NCBI GenBank assembly: GCA_020353055.1
Contig: CP070686.1
Coordinates: forward strand, 574,965-638,964
Reading direction: 5' to 3'
DNA: 64,000 bases
Source: Caldifarciminota bacterium
GTDB taxonomy: Bacteria > Hydrothermota > Tepidihabitantia > SM23-42
This document shows positions 37,246 to 45,595 of the stretch, piece after piece. The translations under genes were made by a program, and so were the position numbers. How positions within the stretch are numbered: the stretch's first letter is position 1; each line of letters opens with the position of its first letter. Below the pieces are notes generated by a model. The model was given only the letters and a program-made list of their open reading frames with translations. It ran no database searches and was not told the DNA's origin.

Positions 37246-38433
37246 CTACTGCTTCTCCTCTTGCGCAGCACGGATCGTTTCCTTTATCACCTCTTCGATG
37301 GGCATATCGTATGCGTAGACTTTGATCTTCTTGAAAAACTCGGCGTGTACACTCTTCGCTTGCTCGATGATTTTTCTCCCCTGTTCCTCCATGTTGCCTG
37401 CCATTCTCATGATCATCGGCTTAGTGGGTCTATTTTCTACAACATACTGGACCACGGCCCTTGCCCAATCATCACATCTTGAGATACCACCAAACCGCGC
37501 GCCGAAAATCGCCTTCACACGCGGATTATCGAGCAACAAACCCAACATAGTGCGCAACTTCTCCTGGGTCGGAGCGCCACCAGAATCCATGAAATTTGCC
37601 GGCCTACCGCCATAATGCTGTATAAGGTCGATCGCGGCGATACCAAAACCTGCACCACCAGGGAATACGCCGATATCACCATCCAGGTCCACATAGGGTA
37701 TTCCTGCCCTTTTCGCAATCCTCTCACGTTCGGTCAACTCCCCAACTTCATGTCTTGCAGTGATACCCAGTTCCTTCAAATCAGGATGGCGATACATGGC
37801 ATCCTCATCTAAATCGACCTTGGCATCAAGTGCAAACAGCCTATCGTCATCGGACACAACAAGGGGATTGATCTCTGCCACCTTACAATCATAGCCGAGA
37901 AATAGACGGTAAAGACCCAGCACCAACTCGGTACCGGCGTTGAGCAAAGGACCATTTAATCTCAAACCACTGGCCACCTTTCTAGCCATAAATGGTGCGA
38001 TAACACTACCTGGGTTCAAGTGATACTTTAGCAATGCCTGGGGTGAAGTCTGGGCAACTTCCTCAATTTCGACGCCGCCTTGACGGCTGGTCATTATTAG
38101 ATAGCGATGTTCAAGCCGGTCAATTATGACCGCAAGATAAAGTTCCTGTTTGATGGTAATTTTCTGTTCAACGAGAACACGGTCGATCGTATACCCGGCA
38201 TGTTCTTGACCCAATAAATTGGATATCTTTTCCAGAGCTTCGGTATGGTCTGATGCGAATTGGATGAGCCCTGATTTACCGCGACCGCCGGCAAATGCCT
38301 GCGCTTTTATCACCACTGGATATATCACCTTGTCGAGATTCTGATAGCTGTTTCTATCTATGACAACACCAGGAGGCACTGGCAACCCACGCCGAGCAAA
38401 GATCCGTTTGGCTTCGTACTCGTAAAGTCTCAT
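37246..38433 (-). CDS. Acyl-CoA synthetase beta subunit (SucC/CcsA-like)
   Basis: A 395-residue protein. ATP-grasp domain with YPVVIKAQAFAGGRGKSG and AEINPLVV; C-terminal flavodoxin-like domain. Loops that contact the carboxylate in succinyl-CoA synthetase diverge: VNGAGLAM-type is FPGGAGFGI, VGGGA is SGGAPT and NIFGGIVRCD is ARFGGISRCD. With the SucD-like and Ccl-like neighbours a citryl-CoA synthetase role is plausible, but succinyl-CoA synthetase cannot be excluded. It has its own predicted promoter. Confidence 0.88.
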   Translation of the reverse strand: MRLYEYEAKRIFARRGLPVPPGVVIDRNSYQNLDKVIYPVVIKAQAFAGGRGKSGLIQFASDHTEALEKISNLLGQEHAGYTIDRVLVEQKITIKQELYLAVIIDRLEHRYLIMTSRQGGVEIEEVAQTSPQALLKYHLNPGSVIAPFMARKVASGLRLNGPLLNAGTELVLGLYRLFLGYDCKVAEINPLVVSDDDRLFALDAKVDLDEDAMYRHPDLKELGITARHEVGELTERERIAKRAGIPYVDLDGDIGVFPGGAGFGIAAIDLIQHYGGRPANFMDSGGAPTQEKLRTMLGLLLDNPRVKAIFGARFGGISRCDDWARAVVQYVVENRPTKPMIMRMAGNMEEQGRKIIEQAKSVHAEFFKKIKVYAYDMPIEEVIKETIRAAQEEKQ

Positions 38434-38442
38434 ATGGGTTTA

Positions 38443-38470
38443 ATTATATTTACTCCAGGTAGGAATGCAA
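38443..38470 (-). promoter_or_regulatory. Predicted internal promoter before the SucC-like gene
   Basis: On the minus strand: TTGCAT (38470-38465), a 16-bp spacer and TATAAT (38448-38443), ending nine bases before the ATG at 38433. It would give a leader of only about 2-3 nt. Confidence 0.6.
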
Positions 38471-38480
38471 GAGCAAGACG

Positions 38481-38990
38481 TTAATCTGTTCTCGCTATAT
38501 CGAAATCAATGAAATCACAATGGTGGATAACGATCGCTTCGGGCGACCGGGTTACGCTCTCACCTTCTTTTGAATGTGCGGCTACTATGTGGGCGATTTC
38601 GACTGGCAGACCGGCTTCAAGAACAAGGCCATAACCAGAAACCGGATGGCGTACCATCTTCCCGAACTCGCTCTTAACAATGGTCTTGCCTTTCCTGGTA
38701 TATTCAATGAGCTTGCCAACATCGTGCACAAGAGCACCCGTTATCAGCACATCCATATTTAGATCCTGCCTTGTCTGACCTATGGCCATAGCCATATCAG
38801 TGACCCTTCTGGTGTGCTCTATCAAGCTGGTTTTTACGTCGGTCAGGAGAGTGAAAGGAACGTCGTCGATCTTGTCCCAACCCCCCTTTGCTACTGCCAG
38901 TTGCCATGTCTTGACAACACCCTCTCTTAAATCTTTGTTCATTATTTTGTTGATCTGAGGGAAAGAATCTTCTACATAATTTCTATCCAT
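38481..38990 (-). CDS. HD-domain hydrolase within the citrate cluster
   Basis: A 169-residue stand-alone HD protein: IEHTRRVTDMAMAIG, then LVHDVGKLIEYT, VRHPVSGYG, AHIVAAHSKEG and IHHCDFIDFDIAR. The His/Asp set for a metal-dependent phosphohydrolase is complete. The substrate is unknown (nucleotide or CoA-type phosphoester would be guesses). It lies between the copy-2 aconitase-like pair and the acyl-CoA ligase, in the same direction. Confidence 0.85.
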   Translation of the reverse strand: MDRNYVEDSFPQINKIMNKDLREGVVKTWQLAVAKGGWDKIDDVPFTLLTDVKTSLIEHTRRVTDMAMAIGQTRQDLNMDVLITGALVHDVGKLIEYTRKGKTIVKSEFGKMVRHPVSGYGLVLEAGLPVEIAHIVAAHSKEGESVTRSPEAIVIHHCDFIDFDIARTD

Positions 38991-39009
38991 TGGCTACCCC
39001 TCCTGAATT

Positions 39010-39501
39010 TCACTCAGTACGTTTAAGGTATTCGAGTAAACCGCCCGCCTGCATTATATCGAGCTCCAGCGCAGATAATGTACGCGCTTGTATGTGAGTG
39101 CCGCGGGTCTGGTTCTTGATCAATCCAGTACTTATGTCAATTTCCAACTCATCGCCATCCACCAGTGATTTTGTGTGCTCCAACATCAGAATCGGCAGAC
39201 CCGTGTTCACACAATTACGGTGGAATATTCTGGCAAATGATTCCGCAATAACGACCGCGACACCGATCCCTTTGATGGCAACCGGTGCATGTTCGCGTGA
39301 AGAACCACAGCCAAAGTTCTTGCCGGCAACAATGATATCACCAGATGAGACATTGTCGATGAATTCTTCTCCGCGATCAGTGCCTTCCATTGCATGACGT
39401 GCCATTTCAACCTTGTCGGTCAGGGGTAGGTACTTACCAGGATAGATCTGATCCGTGTCGATGTCGTCACCGAACCTCCACAAACGGCCTTTGACAATCA
39501 T
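39010..39501 (-). CDS. Aconitase-superfamily small subunit (LeuD-like), copy 2
   Basis: A 163-residue swivel subunit: [43 protein letters not shown] and FHRNCVNTGLPIL. The specificity loop after GKYL is PLTD, different from copy 1, so the two pairs probably have different substrates. It overlaps the large subunit by 4 bp. Confidence 0.9.
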   Translation of the reverse strand: MIVKGRLWRFGDDIDTDQIYPGKYLPLTDKVEMARHAMEGTDRGEEFIDNVSSGDIIVAGKNFGCGSSREHAPVAIKGIGVAVVIAESFARIFHRNCVNTGLPILMLEHTKSLVDGDELEIDISTGLIKNQTRGTHIQARTLSALELDIMQAGGLLEYLKRTE

Positions 39502-40742
39502 AGACTCCTCGGATCGGTTATCTGACCGGTTACGGCGGTGGCTGCCGCAGTTGCCGGTGAGGCAAGATATACGTTTGCTCCCCTACCCAACTTGCCGATA
39601 AAATTGCGGTTTGAAGTTGAAACCAACGTCTCTCCCGGCGCGAGTATACCAGGGTGACCAGTAGTGCAAAGAGCACACCCCGGGTTGGTTACAACGGCTC
39701 CACTTGCCAGGAAGATCTCATGAACACCGGACTGTATCGCTTCCCTTGCCACTTCCATTGTCGCCGGTACAACGATCAACCTCAATCCTTCTTTTACCTT
39801 ACGTCCCTTCAATATCTCTGCGGCAACCAGTAAATCTTCATGCCGGCCATTAGTGCAGGAACCGATGAATACCTGATCGACCTTCACCCCGGAGACTTCC
39901 GCGACATCTTTTACATTATCTGGTGCATGAGGACAGGATATTTGGGGAACAAGCTGCCCAACGCTGAACCTGTAGACCTTCGAGTATTTTGCATCTTCAT
40001 CCGCGGAGATCTTCTCCAAAGGCTCCTTGGCGCGTTTCTTAATGAAATCAAGCACTCGTTCATCAGGAACGATGAAACCAACATCACCCGACATCTCGGT
40101 GACCAAACTCGCCATGGTTATGCGCTCGGATAAGCCCATATGCACAACAGTCTCTCCTGAGAACTCGATCGCCTTATTGAGGGCACCGCTTGTTGTTATT
40201 TCCTTGACTATCGTCAGTATCAAATCCTTTACGCCGACATGCTCTGCGAACTCACCGCTGATTTCAATCTTTATCGTTTCCGGCACCTGAAACCATAATT
40301 TGCCCTTATACATTGCACCGGCAATGTCAGTAGTTCCCATACCAAAACCCGCAGCACCCACCGCTCCCAGAAGATTCATATGGCTGTCAGTGCCCACAAT
40401 AACATCCCATGGTTTTACCAACCCGTTTTCGAGCAATATGTGCTGTCCTATCCCGGTATTGACATCAAACAATCTCGTACCTTGACGCCGTGCGAAATCG
40501 CGCAATATCTTTTGGTTCGTAGCAACCTTCTCATTACGTGCTGGGATATGGAGGTCAAATGTTATTGCCACCCTATCTGGATCAAAAACAGATTGAGTGC
40601 CGTAACTCTGCTCATACTCCTGAATAACATTCGGTCCACCGAAGTCACGCATGGCTACAAGATTTAGTTTTGCCCATATGTAGTCACCGGGCTTAACATC
40701 TCTACCGGCCGCTCGTGAGAAGATCTTTTCAATAATCGTCAT
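39498..40742 (-). CDS. Aconitase-superfamily large subunit (LeuC-like), copy 2
   Basis: A 414-residue Fe-S hydro-lyase. Cluster cysteines are in [12 protein letters not shown] and NPGCALC; VGTDSHMNLLGAVGAAGFGMGTTD replaces the common HTTTHGA block. It lies 25 bp after the isocitrate dehydrogenase gene, so this pair is the best candidate for a citrate/isocitrate-interconverting aconitase. Confidence 0.92.
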   Translation of the reverse strand: MTIIEKIFSRAAGRDVKPGDYIWAKLNLVAMRDFGGPNVIQEYEQSYGTQSVFDPDRVAITFDLHIPARNEKVATNQKILRDFARRQGTRLFDVNTGIGQHILLENGLVKPWDVIVGTDSHMNLLGAVGAAGFGMGTTDIAGAMYKGKLWFQVPETIKIEISGEFAEHVGVKDLILTIVKEITTSGALNKAIEFSGETVVHMGLSERITMASLVTEMSGDVGFIVPDERVLDFIKKRAKEPLEKISADEDAKYSKVYRFSVGQLVPQISCPHAPDNVKDVAEVSGVKVDQVFIGSCTNGRHEDLLVAAEILKGRKVKEGLRLIVVPATMEVAREAIQSGVHEIFLASGAVVTNPGCALCTTGHPGILAPGETLVSTSNRNFIGKLGRGANVYLASPATAAATAVTGQITDPRSL

Positions 40743-40767
40743 GTCTATTCAGAAAGTCACTTTTCTT

Positions 40768-41859
40768 CTAACACTTATCGGCAATCGCCTCGGCCATCTC
40801 CAAACTCGTAGCATTACCACCCATGTCATACGTTCGTACTTTACCTTCAGTTATGATTGCAGCAATTGCTTCTTCGACCCGTATGGCGGACTTAGTTTCA
40901 CCGAGCCATTCAAGCATCATCTTGGCAGCTAGAATCGTCGCAATTGGGTTGACCTTGTACATGCCGGCGTACTTTGGAGCAGATCCATGGGTGGGTTCAA
41001 ATAGCGCATAATCAATTCCGATATTGCCGCTTGACCCGAAGCCTAGACCTCCTGTCATCTGTGCGCATAGATCGGATATTATGTCGCCATAGAGATTAGG
41101 AGCAACGAGAACATCGTAATCATGAGGCCTTTTCAGTAGCCACTGGCACAGTGAATCGACATTTGCATCACCGTGCTCAATAGCAGAATAGGATTTCGCT
41201 ATATCATAGAAAATTTCAAGGAACAAACCGTCTGTGGCGCGCACTACATTTGCCTTGTGTACGCAGGTCACCTTCTTACGTTTGTGCTTACTGGCAAAAT
41301 CAAATGCTGCTTCGATTATTCTCCGGCATCCCTTCGGCGTATTCACTTTAATAGAAATTGCTGCCTCAGGCGATACCCTCTCCATCCCCCTCACCTTGAG
41401 CATTTCTTTAGGGATTGGGTAGAATTCGACACCAGAATACAGATCTTCAGTGTTCTCCCGGAAAATAACAAAATCAATATCTTCTTTGTAATTCAAAGGA
41501 TTACCCGGATACGCGCGACAGGGCCTCTTGCAAATGTAAAGGTCGAATAACTGACGCATGCGCACGATCGGACTTCGATAGATATAGCCTTTGTTCTGCA
41601 TCGCTTTGTCGAGTTCTTTGTCAGCGACTGTCTTTGGTTTCGAAGTGATCGCCCCGAACATGGCAGCGTCGGTCATCTTCATCAAATCGATGGTTCTTGT
41701 CGGCAGGGGATCGCCCTCTTTGCACCAGAATTCCCAACCTACGTCGCCGTGTATATACTCTGCATCAAGCTTAATTTTATCAAGTACTATCTTAGTAGCA
41801 TCGAGCACATCCTTGCCTATGCCATCGCCCGGTAACCAGGCAATCCTATGTTTTGCCAT
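40768..41859 (-). CDS. Isocitrate dehydrogenase family protein, NADP-type
   Basis: A 363-residue beta-decarboxylating dehydrogenase: LPGDGIGKDVLDA, FRENTEDLYSGVE, HKANVVRATDGLF, NLYGDIISDL. HGSAPKYAG (Lys296-Tyr297) keeps the Lys-Tyr pair that marks NADP use in E. coli Icd. The substrate loop reads SPIVRMR at 96-102: the Ser equivalent to E. coli Ser113 is kept but the Asn115 position is Ile. So isocitrate is likely, with homoisocitrate or isopropylmalate as alternatives. An AAAGGAG site precedes the ATG. In the cluster it could run oxidatively to 2-oxoglutarate or reductively. Confidence 0.85.
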   Translation of the reverse strand: MAKHRIAWLPGDGIGKDVLDATKIVLDKIKLDAEYIHGDVGWEFWCKEGDPLPTRTIDLMKMTDAAMFGAITSKPKTVADKELDKAMQNKGYIYRSPIVRMRQLFDLYICKRPCRAYPGNPLNYKEDIDFVIFRENTEDLYSGVEFYPIPKEMLKVRGMERVSPEAAISIKVNTPKGCRRIIEAAFDFASKHKRKKVTCVHKANVVRATDGLFLEIFYDIAKSYSAIEHGDANVDSLCQWLLKRPHDYDVLVAPNLYGDIISDLCAQMTGGLGFGSSGNIGIDYALFEPTHGSAPKYAGMYKVNPIATILAAKMMLEWLGETKSAIRVEEAIAAIITEGKVRTYDMGGNATSLEMAEAIADKC

Positions 41860-41960
41860 TTCATTCTCCTTTACTGCTTAGCACCTTCATTCAAATACGG
41901 CCTGTGACTTTTCGCACAACGAGCCACACAAGATGATATTGAATGTCGATATCGAGTGTT

Positions 41961-43085
41961 TTATTGCTGATTGACCGTACCTTGATAGATACGCCACTTT
42001 TTGTAGAGCTTTGCCCCCATTTTCTTGATTCCGTTATTAACCTCGTAATTGTCCTCGAGCGTCCAGGACAGCTCGCCTCCCTTGTAGCCCAGGCGTTTTC
42101 CTACCTTGAATGATTCCAAATACAATAGTGACTCCAAACCCATCTTTTGAAATTGCTTTCGGACTCCCATGATAACCAACCTTGCTTCGGTGATCTGCCG
42201 CTTGTAATACAGGAATTTCAGCATTTCAATAAACCCGAGTTTACCATTGAGTCTCTTCAATACTTCGTTATAATTCGGCACACTAAGTGATACTGCGGCA
42301 GGCACGTTGTTTATCTCGATGATCAATACGAGATCCGGTATTATGAGTGGCTTGAGAACCTTGGCTATTTCCTTAAACTCGGCCTCGGTCATAGCCACAG
42401 ACCCCCAATTGGGACTCCATGCATCATTGTAAACCTCGCGTATTTTCTTCACTTCTTTCGTGAAATCCTTCATATTCACAGCACGCAGTTTCAGATCCGG
42501 CACGCGCCGACGCACGATGGATGTTATACGTTCAAGATATTCGATTGGAGCATCATCAGTGTCGACATAATATGCATATAGATCTTTGGCTTTCGTTAAA
42601 CCCGATGCCAGAGCAAGTTCATGATAATATTCGGGAGTATAAGTCATCATGATAAAAGGAGAAGAAAAATATCCTTCTAATAGAAAGCCACATTCGTCGT
42701 TTGTCGATGGGTTCATCGGTCCGATGAATGTGCTCATACCTTTCTCGCGATGGAATTTCTCGGCTGTTCCGTAAAGCGCCCGGGCAACCTCGGCATCATT
42801 TTCGCACTCAAAAAAGCCGAAGTAGCCGGTGTTTTCTTTCCAACAATCGATGAAATTACGATCAACAATAGCTCCAATCCTGCCGACCAAATGCTCATTT
42901 CGATACGCGAGCAGCAGTTCGCGCTCTGAGTGTTCCCAAAAAGGATTCTGGGACACATCGAATAGATGATACATATCTTTCCTCAGCGGAGGGACCCAAT
43001 ATCTGTCATCCTTGTAAAGGCCGTACGGGAATTCAATGAATGCCTTCAGTTGTTTTTCATTCTCGACACGGACGATTGAAATCAT
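41961..43085 (-). CDS. GNAT-superfamily acyltransferase, ceramide-synthase-like candidate
   Basis: A 374-residue protein from the ATG at 43085, which overlaps the upstream stop (ATGA). It opens with a KAFIEFPYGLYKDDRYWVPPLR-type block (here split around residues 13-34), NPFWEHSERELLLAYRNEHLVGRI, then GPMNPSTNDECGFLLEGY, and ends in a GNAT fold (VIMGVRKQFQKMGLESLLYLE). The family is large and often called hypothetical. From memory, bacterial ceramide synthase bCerS of Caulobacter belongs to this kind of GNAT. Coupling to a serine-palmitoyltransferase-like enzyme supports N-acylation of a sphingoid-like base. Confidence 0.65.
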   Translation of the reverse strand: MISIVRVENEKQLKAFIEFPYGLYKDDRYWVPPLRKDMYHLFDVSQNPFWEHSERELLLAYRNEHLVGRIGAIVDRNFIDCWKENTGYFGFFECENDAEVARALYGTAEKFHREKGMSTFIGPMNPSTNDECGFLLEGYFSSPFIMMTYTPEYYHELALASGLTKAKDLYAYYVDTDDAPIEYLERITSIVRRRVPDLKLRAVNMKDFTKEVKKIREVYNDAWSPNWGSVAMTEAEFKEIAKVLKPLIIPDLVLIIEINNVPAAVSLSVPNYNEVLKRLNGKLGFIEMLKFLYYKRQITEARLVIMGVRKQFQKMGLESLLYLESFKVGKRLGYKGGELSWTLEDNYEVNNGIKKMGAKLYKKWRIYQGTVNQQ

Positions 43086-44269
43086 TTTACCAACCCGGTT
43101 TCCTTTGCACACTTCGCGAATGTATCAAGCACTATTTCTATGTCCTCATCGGTGTGCGTCGCCATGTAACTGGTTCTTATCAAAGCACGACCAGGTGGTG
43201 TTGCGGGTGAAATCACAGGATTCGCAAACACGTGGTTCGTATATAACATCTTCCAGAACATAAAGCATGCTTCATCAGCACCTATGATGACGGGTACCAC
43301 CGGGGATTCCGATGCACCGACATCGAGTCCGATATTCTTGAAACCCTTCAGTATGCGGTCGGTTATTTCCCACAGCCGTTGTCTACGTTCCGGCTCGGAC
43401 TTGATTATGTCCAAGGAAAATTGCGCACTCGCAACTGACGCCGGAGTCATACTGGCAGAAAAAATCAACGCCCGCGCCGTATGTTTGATATGTGTTATCA
43501 CATCCTTTTCGCCTACGGCAAACCCGCCGAGTGAGGCGAACGCCTTGCTAAAAGTGCCCATGATGAGATCCACATCGTTTAGCACGTCAAAGTGCTCGCA
43601 TGCCCCGCGGCCTTGTTTTCCGAGGACTCCGATACCGTGCGCATCATCAACCAGCAATCTTGTGTTATACTTTTTCTTTAAACGCACGACCTCGCTTAGG
43701 TTAGCCAGATCGCCCTCCATGCTGAACACTCCATCAACAATGATGAGCTTTCCATTGTCTTCCGGGAGCGACTGTAGAATCCGTTCGAGCTCCTGCATGT
43801 TGTTGTGAGGATACTTCTTGACGACTCCAAACGACAAACGACAGCCATCAATGATTGACGCATGGTTTTGACGGTCGATGATAATGATATCATCCTTCCC
43901 TACGATCGACGATATGATTCCCAAGTTGGTCTGAAATCCGGTCGAAAAAACAATGGCACCTCCCTTGTCAAAGAAATCTGCGAGGTCCTGCTCCAGTTTA
44001 ACATGAATGTCCAGGGTACCATTGAGAAAACGCGATCCGGAACAGGTCGAACCATATTTCCGAACCGCATTAATGACTGTTTCCCTCATCCGTGAATCGG
44101 CAGCAAGACCAAGATACCCGTTCGAACCGATCATGATGAACTCCTCACCATCGATCGTGACGCGATGGTCCTGCGTCGATTGGATGGGTGTGAAATATGG
44201 ATAGATCCCGAACTGCTGCGCCGTTTCCACCATATTAACGATTGCTTCGCATTTCTTGAATAGATCCAT
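43082..44269 (-). CDS. Alpha-oxoamine synthase, serine-palmitoyltransferase-like
   Basis: A 395-residue PLP enzyme condensing an acyl-CoA with an amino acid. PLP Lys242 is in GTFSKAFASLGG, His136 in RQNHASIIDG, and Asp209/His211 in DDAHGIG. The family includes Kbl, BioF, HemA and SPT. GIYPYF near residue 21 and GSRFLNGTLDIHVKLE near 78 resemble Bacteroides-type serine palmitoyltransferases more than Kbl or BioF. No threonine dehydrogenase or biotin genes are near. A leaderless promoter precedes it; the GNAT gene is coupled by ATGA. The substrate call is an inference. Confidence 0.8.
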   Translation of the reverse strand: MDLFKKCEAIVNMVETAQQFGIYPYFTPIQSTQDHRVTIDGEEFIMIGSNGYLGLAADSRMRETVINAVRKYGSTCSGSRFLNGTLDIHVKLEQDLADFFDKGGAIVFSTGFQTNLGIISSIVGKDDIIIIDRQNHASIIDGCRLSFGVVKKYPHNNMQELERILQSLPEDNGKLIIVDGVFSMEGDLANLSEVVRLKKKYNTRLLVDDAHGIGVLGKQGRGACEHFDVLNDVDLIMGTFSKAFASLGGFAVGEKDVITHIKHTARALIFSASMTPASVASAQFSLDIIKSEPERRQRLWEITDRILKGFKNIGLDVGASESPVVPVIIGADEACFMFWKMLYTNHVFANPVISPATPPGRALIRTSYMATHTDEDIEIVLDTFAKCAKETGLVK

Positions 44270-44276
44270 TTAGGCA

Positions 44277-44304
44277 ATTATATACATATGTGTCGATAAG
44301 TCAA
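44277..44304 (-). promoter_or_regulatory. Predicted leaderless promoter of the SPT-like/GNAT unit
   Basis: On the minus strand: TTGACT (44304-44299), a 16-bp spacer and perfect TATAAT (44282-44277), ending seven bases before ATG 44269. Confidence 0.8.
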
Positions 44305-44317
44305 TATTCGCAGTATT

Positions 44318-45595
44318 TTAAATCTTTTTTGCGCGTATGTGTCTCAGGAACCACTTGATGTCGAATATTCTGTCCAATTCCTGAGGACTGAGATATCTGG
44401 TTACTCGCCTGTCGGACTTAGCGACCACCTTTAGATGGGTTCTGGTCTGGACTGCTTTGAAGGATGCTTTCTGTACAATGCTGTAAGCACGTACACGCTC
44501 CATGCCCTTTTCAATCAAAGCATTCATAAGACGCTGAGATGCGTACACCCCCTGACTCATCTCGATATTCTCCCTCATCCTATCAGGGAACACCTGTAGG
44601 TTCTTGATTACATAAAGCATCTTCTCCGTAATATAATGCACTAGATGTAGCATATCAGGAAAAATCACCCGTTCCACCGATGAATTGGTAAGATCCCTTT
44701 CATGCCAGAGACTCACGTTCTCAAGGGAACTGAACATGTAACCGCGGATTACCTTCACTAACCCACATACCCGCTCGCATATTATAGGGTTCTTCTTATG
44801 GGGCATCGCTGAAGACCCTTTCTGCCCCTTGGTGAACGGTTCTGAAACTTCGCCTATTTCCGAACGTGAAAGGTTACGTAGTTCGGTGGCGATGCGCTCA
44901 AGCCCACACGCATATAATGTATAGGCGGCGGCGAGTTCTCCGAAACGATCCCTCGGTAAGACCTGAGTACTGACCGGTTCCGGTTTCAGCCCTAATTTTC
45001 GCATAACCTTCTTTTCGATCCGTGGCGGCAAAATTGTATACGTGCCGACAGCGCCGGATAGTTTGCCGTACGATATATTCTTCTTCGCGTTCAATATTCG
45101 TTTGTAATTTCTCACGGTTTCCTCGGACCACGAGGCTACCTTGTAACCGAATGTAATTGGTTGGGCAAATACCCCATGGGTCCGTCCGATCTCCGGGGAG
45201 TCCTTGTATCTAACCCTGAGCCTGTGTAATTGACGACACAGTCTATTGATGTCCCCCAATATAATGTCTGTTGCTTGTAGGATAATCAAAACGAATGCCG
45301 TATCGACGAGATCGTAGGAAGTCATCCCGAAGTGAAGCCAGCGGCCGTCCTTTGCCACCTTCTCGCGTACCGCCTCGAGGAACGCGATGACGTCATGATT
45401 GGTTATCTTTTCGATCTCATCGATCCTTTCCGGAGTCACTTTGACATTCCTCAATTTACGACTCAGCCCCTTTGGTATGATATGCTCGGCTTCTTCGACC
45501 TCGGCAACGACCCTTTCAACATCAAGCCACACATGGAACTTGTATTCTTGACTAAGTATCCTGGAAAGTCCTTTTGTTTGATAACGTTTTATCAT
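44318..45595 (-). CDS. purB: Adenylosuccinate lyase
   Basis: Catalyses two purine steps (SAICAR to AICAR and adenylosuccinate to AMP). The fumarase-superfamily signature GSSAMPHKKNP is present, with MTSYDLVDTAF and GRTHGVFAQPITFG upstream. 425 residues, normal. ATGA overlap with the HtrA gene. Confidence 0.95.
   Translation of the reverse strand: MIKRYQTKGLSRILSQEYKFHVWLDVERVVAEVEEAEHIIPKGLSRKLRNVKVTPERIDEIEKITNHDVIAFLEAVREKVAKDGRWLHFGMTSYDLVDTAFVLIILQATDIILGDINRLCRQLHRLRVRYKDSPEIGRTHGVFAQPITFGYKVASWSEETVRNYKRILNAKKNISYGKLSGAVGTYTILPPRIEKKVMRKLGLKPEPVSTQVLPRDRFGELAAAYTLYACGLERIATELRNLSRSEIGEVSEPFTKGQKGSSAMPHKKNPIICERVCGLVKVIRGYMFSSLENVSLWHERDLTNSSVERVIFPDMLHLVHYITEKMLYVIKNLQVFPDRMRENIEMSQGVYASQRLMNALIEKGMERVRAYSIVQKASFKAVQTRTHLKVVAKSDRRVTRYLSPQELDRIFDIKWFLRHIRAKKI

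Noticed and set aside
33761..40742. Calling the LeuCD-like pairs leucine biosynthesis genes
   Set aside because: No leuA or leuB nearby, and the neighbours are citrate/isocitrate enzymes; a gene symbol was therefore withheld.
43082..44269. Simple call as Kbl (2-amino-3-ketobutyrate CoA ligase) or BioF
   Set aside because: Local motifs fit serine palmitoyltransferase better and no threonine dehydrogenase or biotin genes are adjacent; kept only as alternatives.
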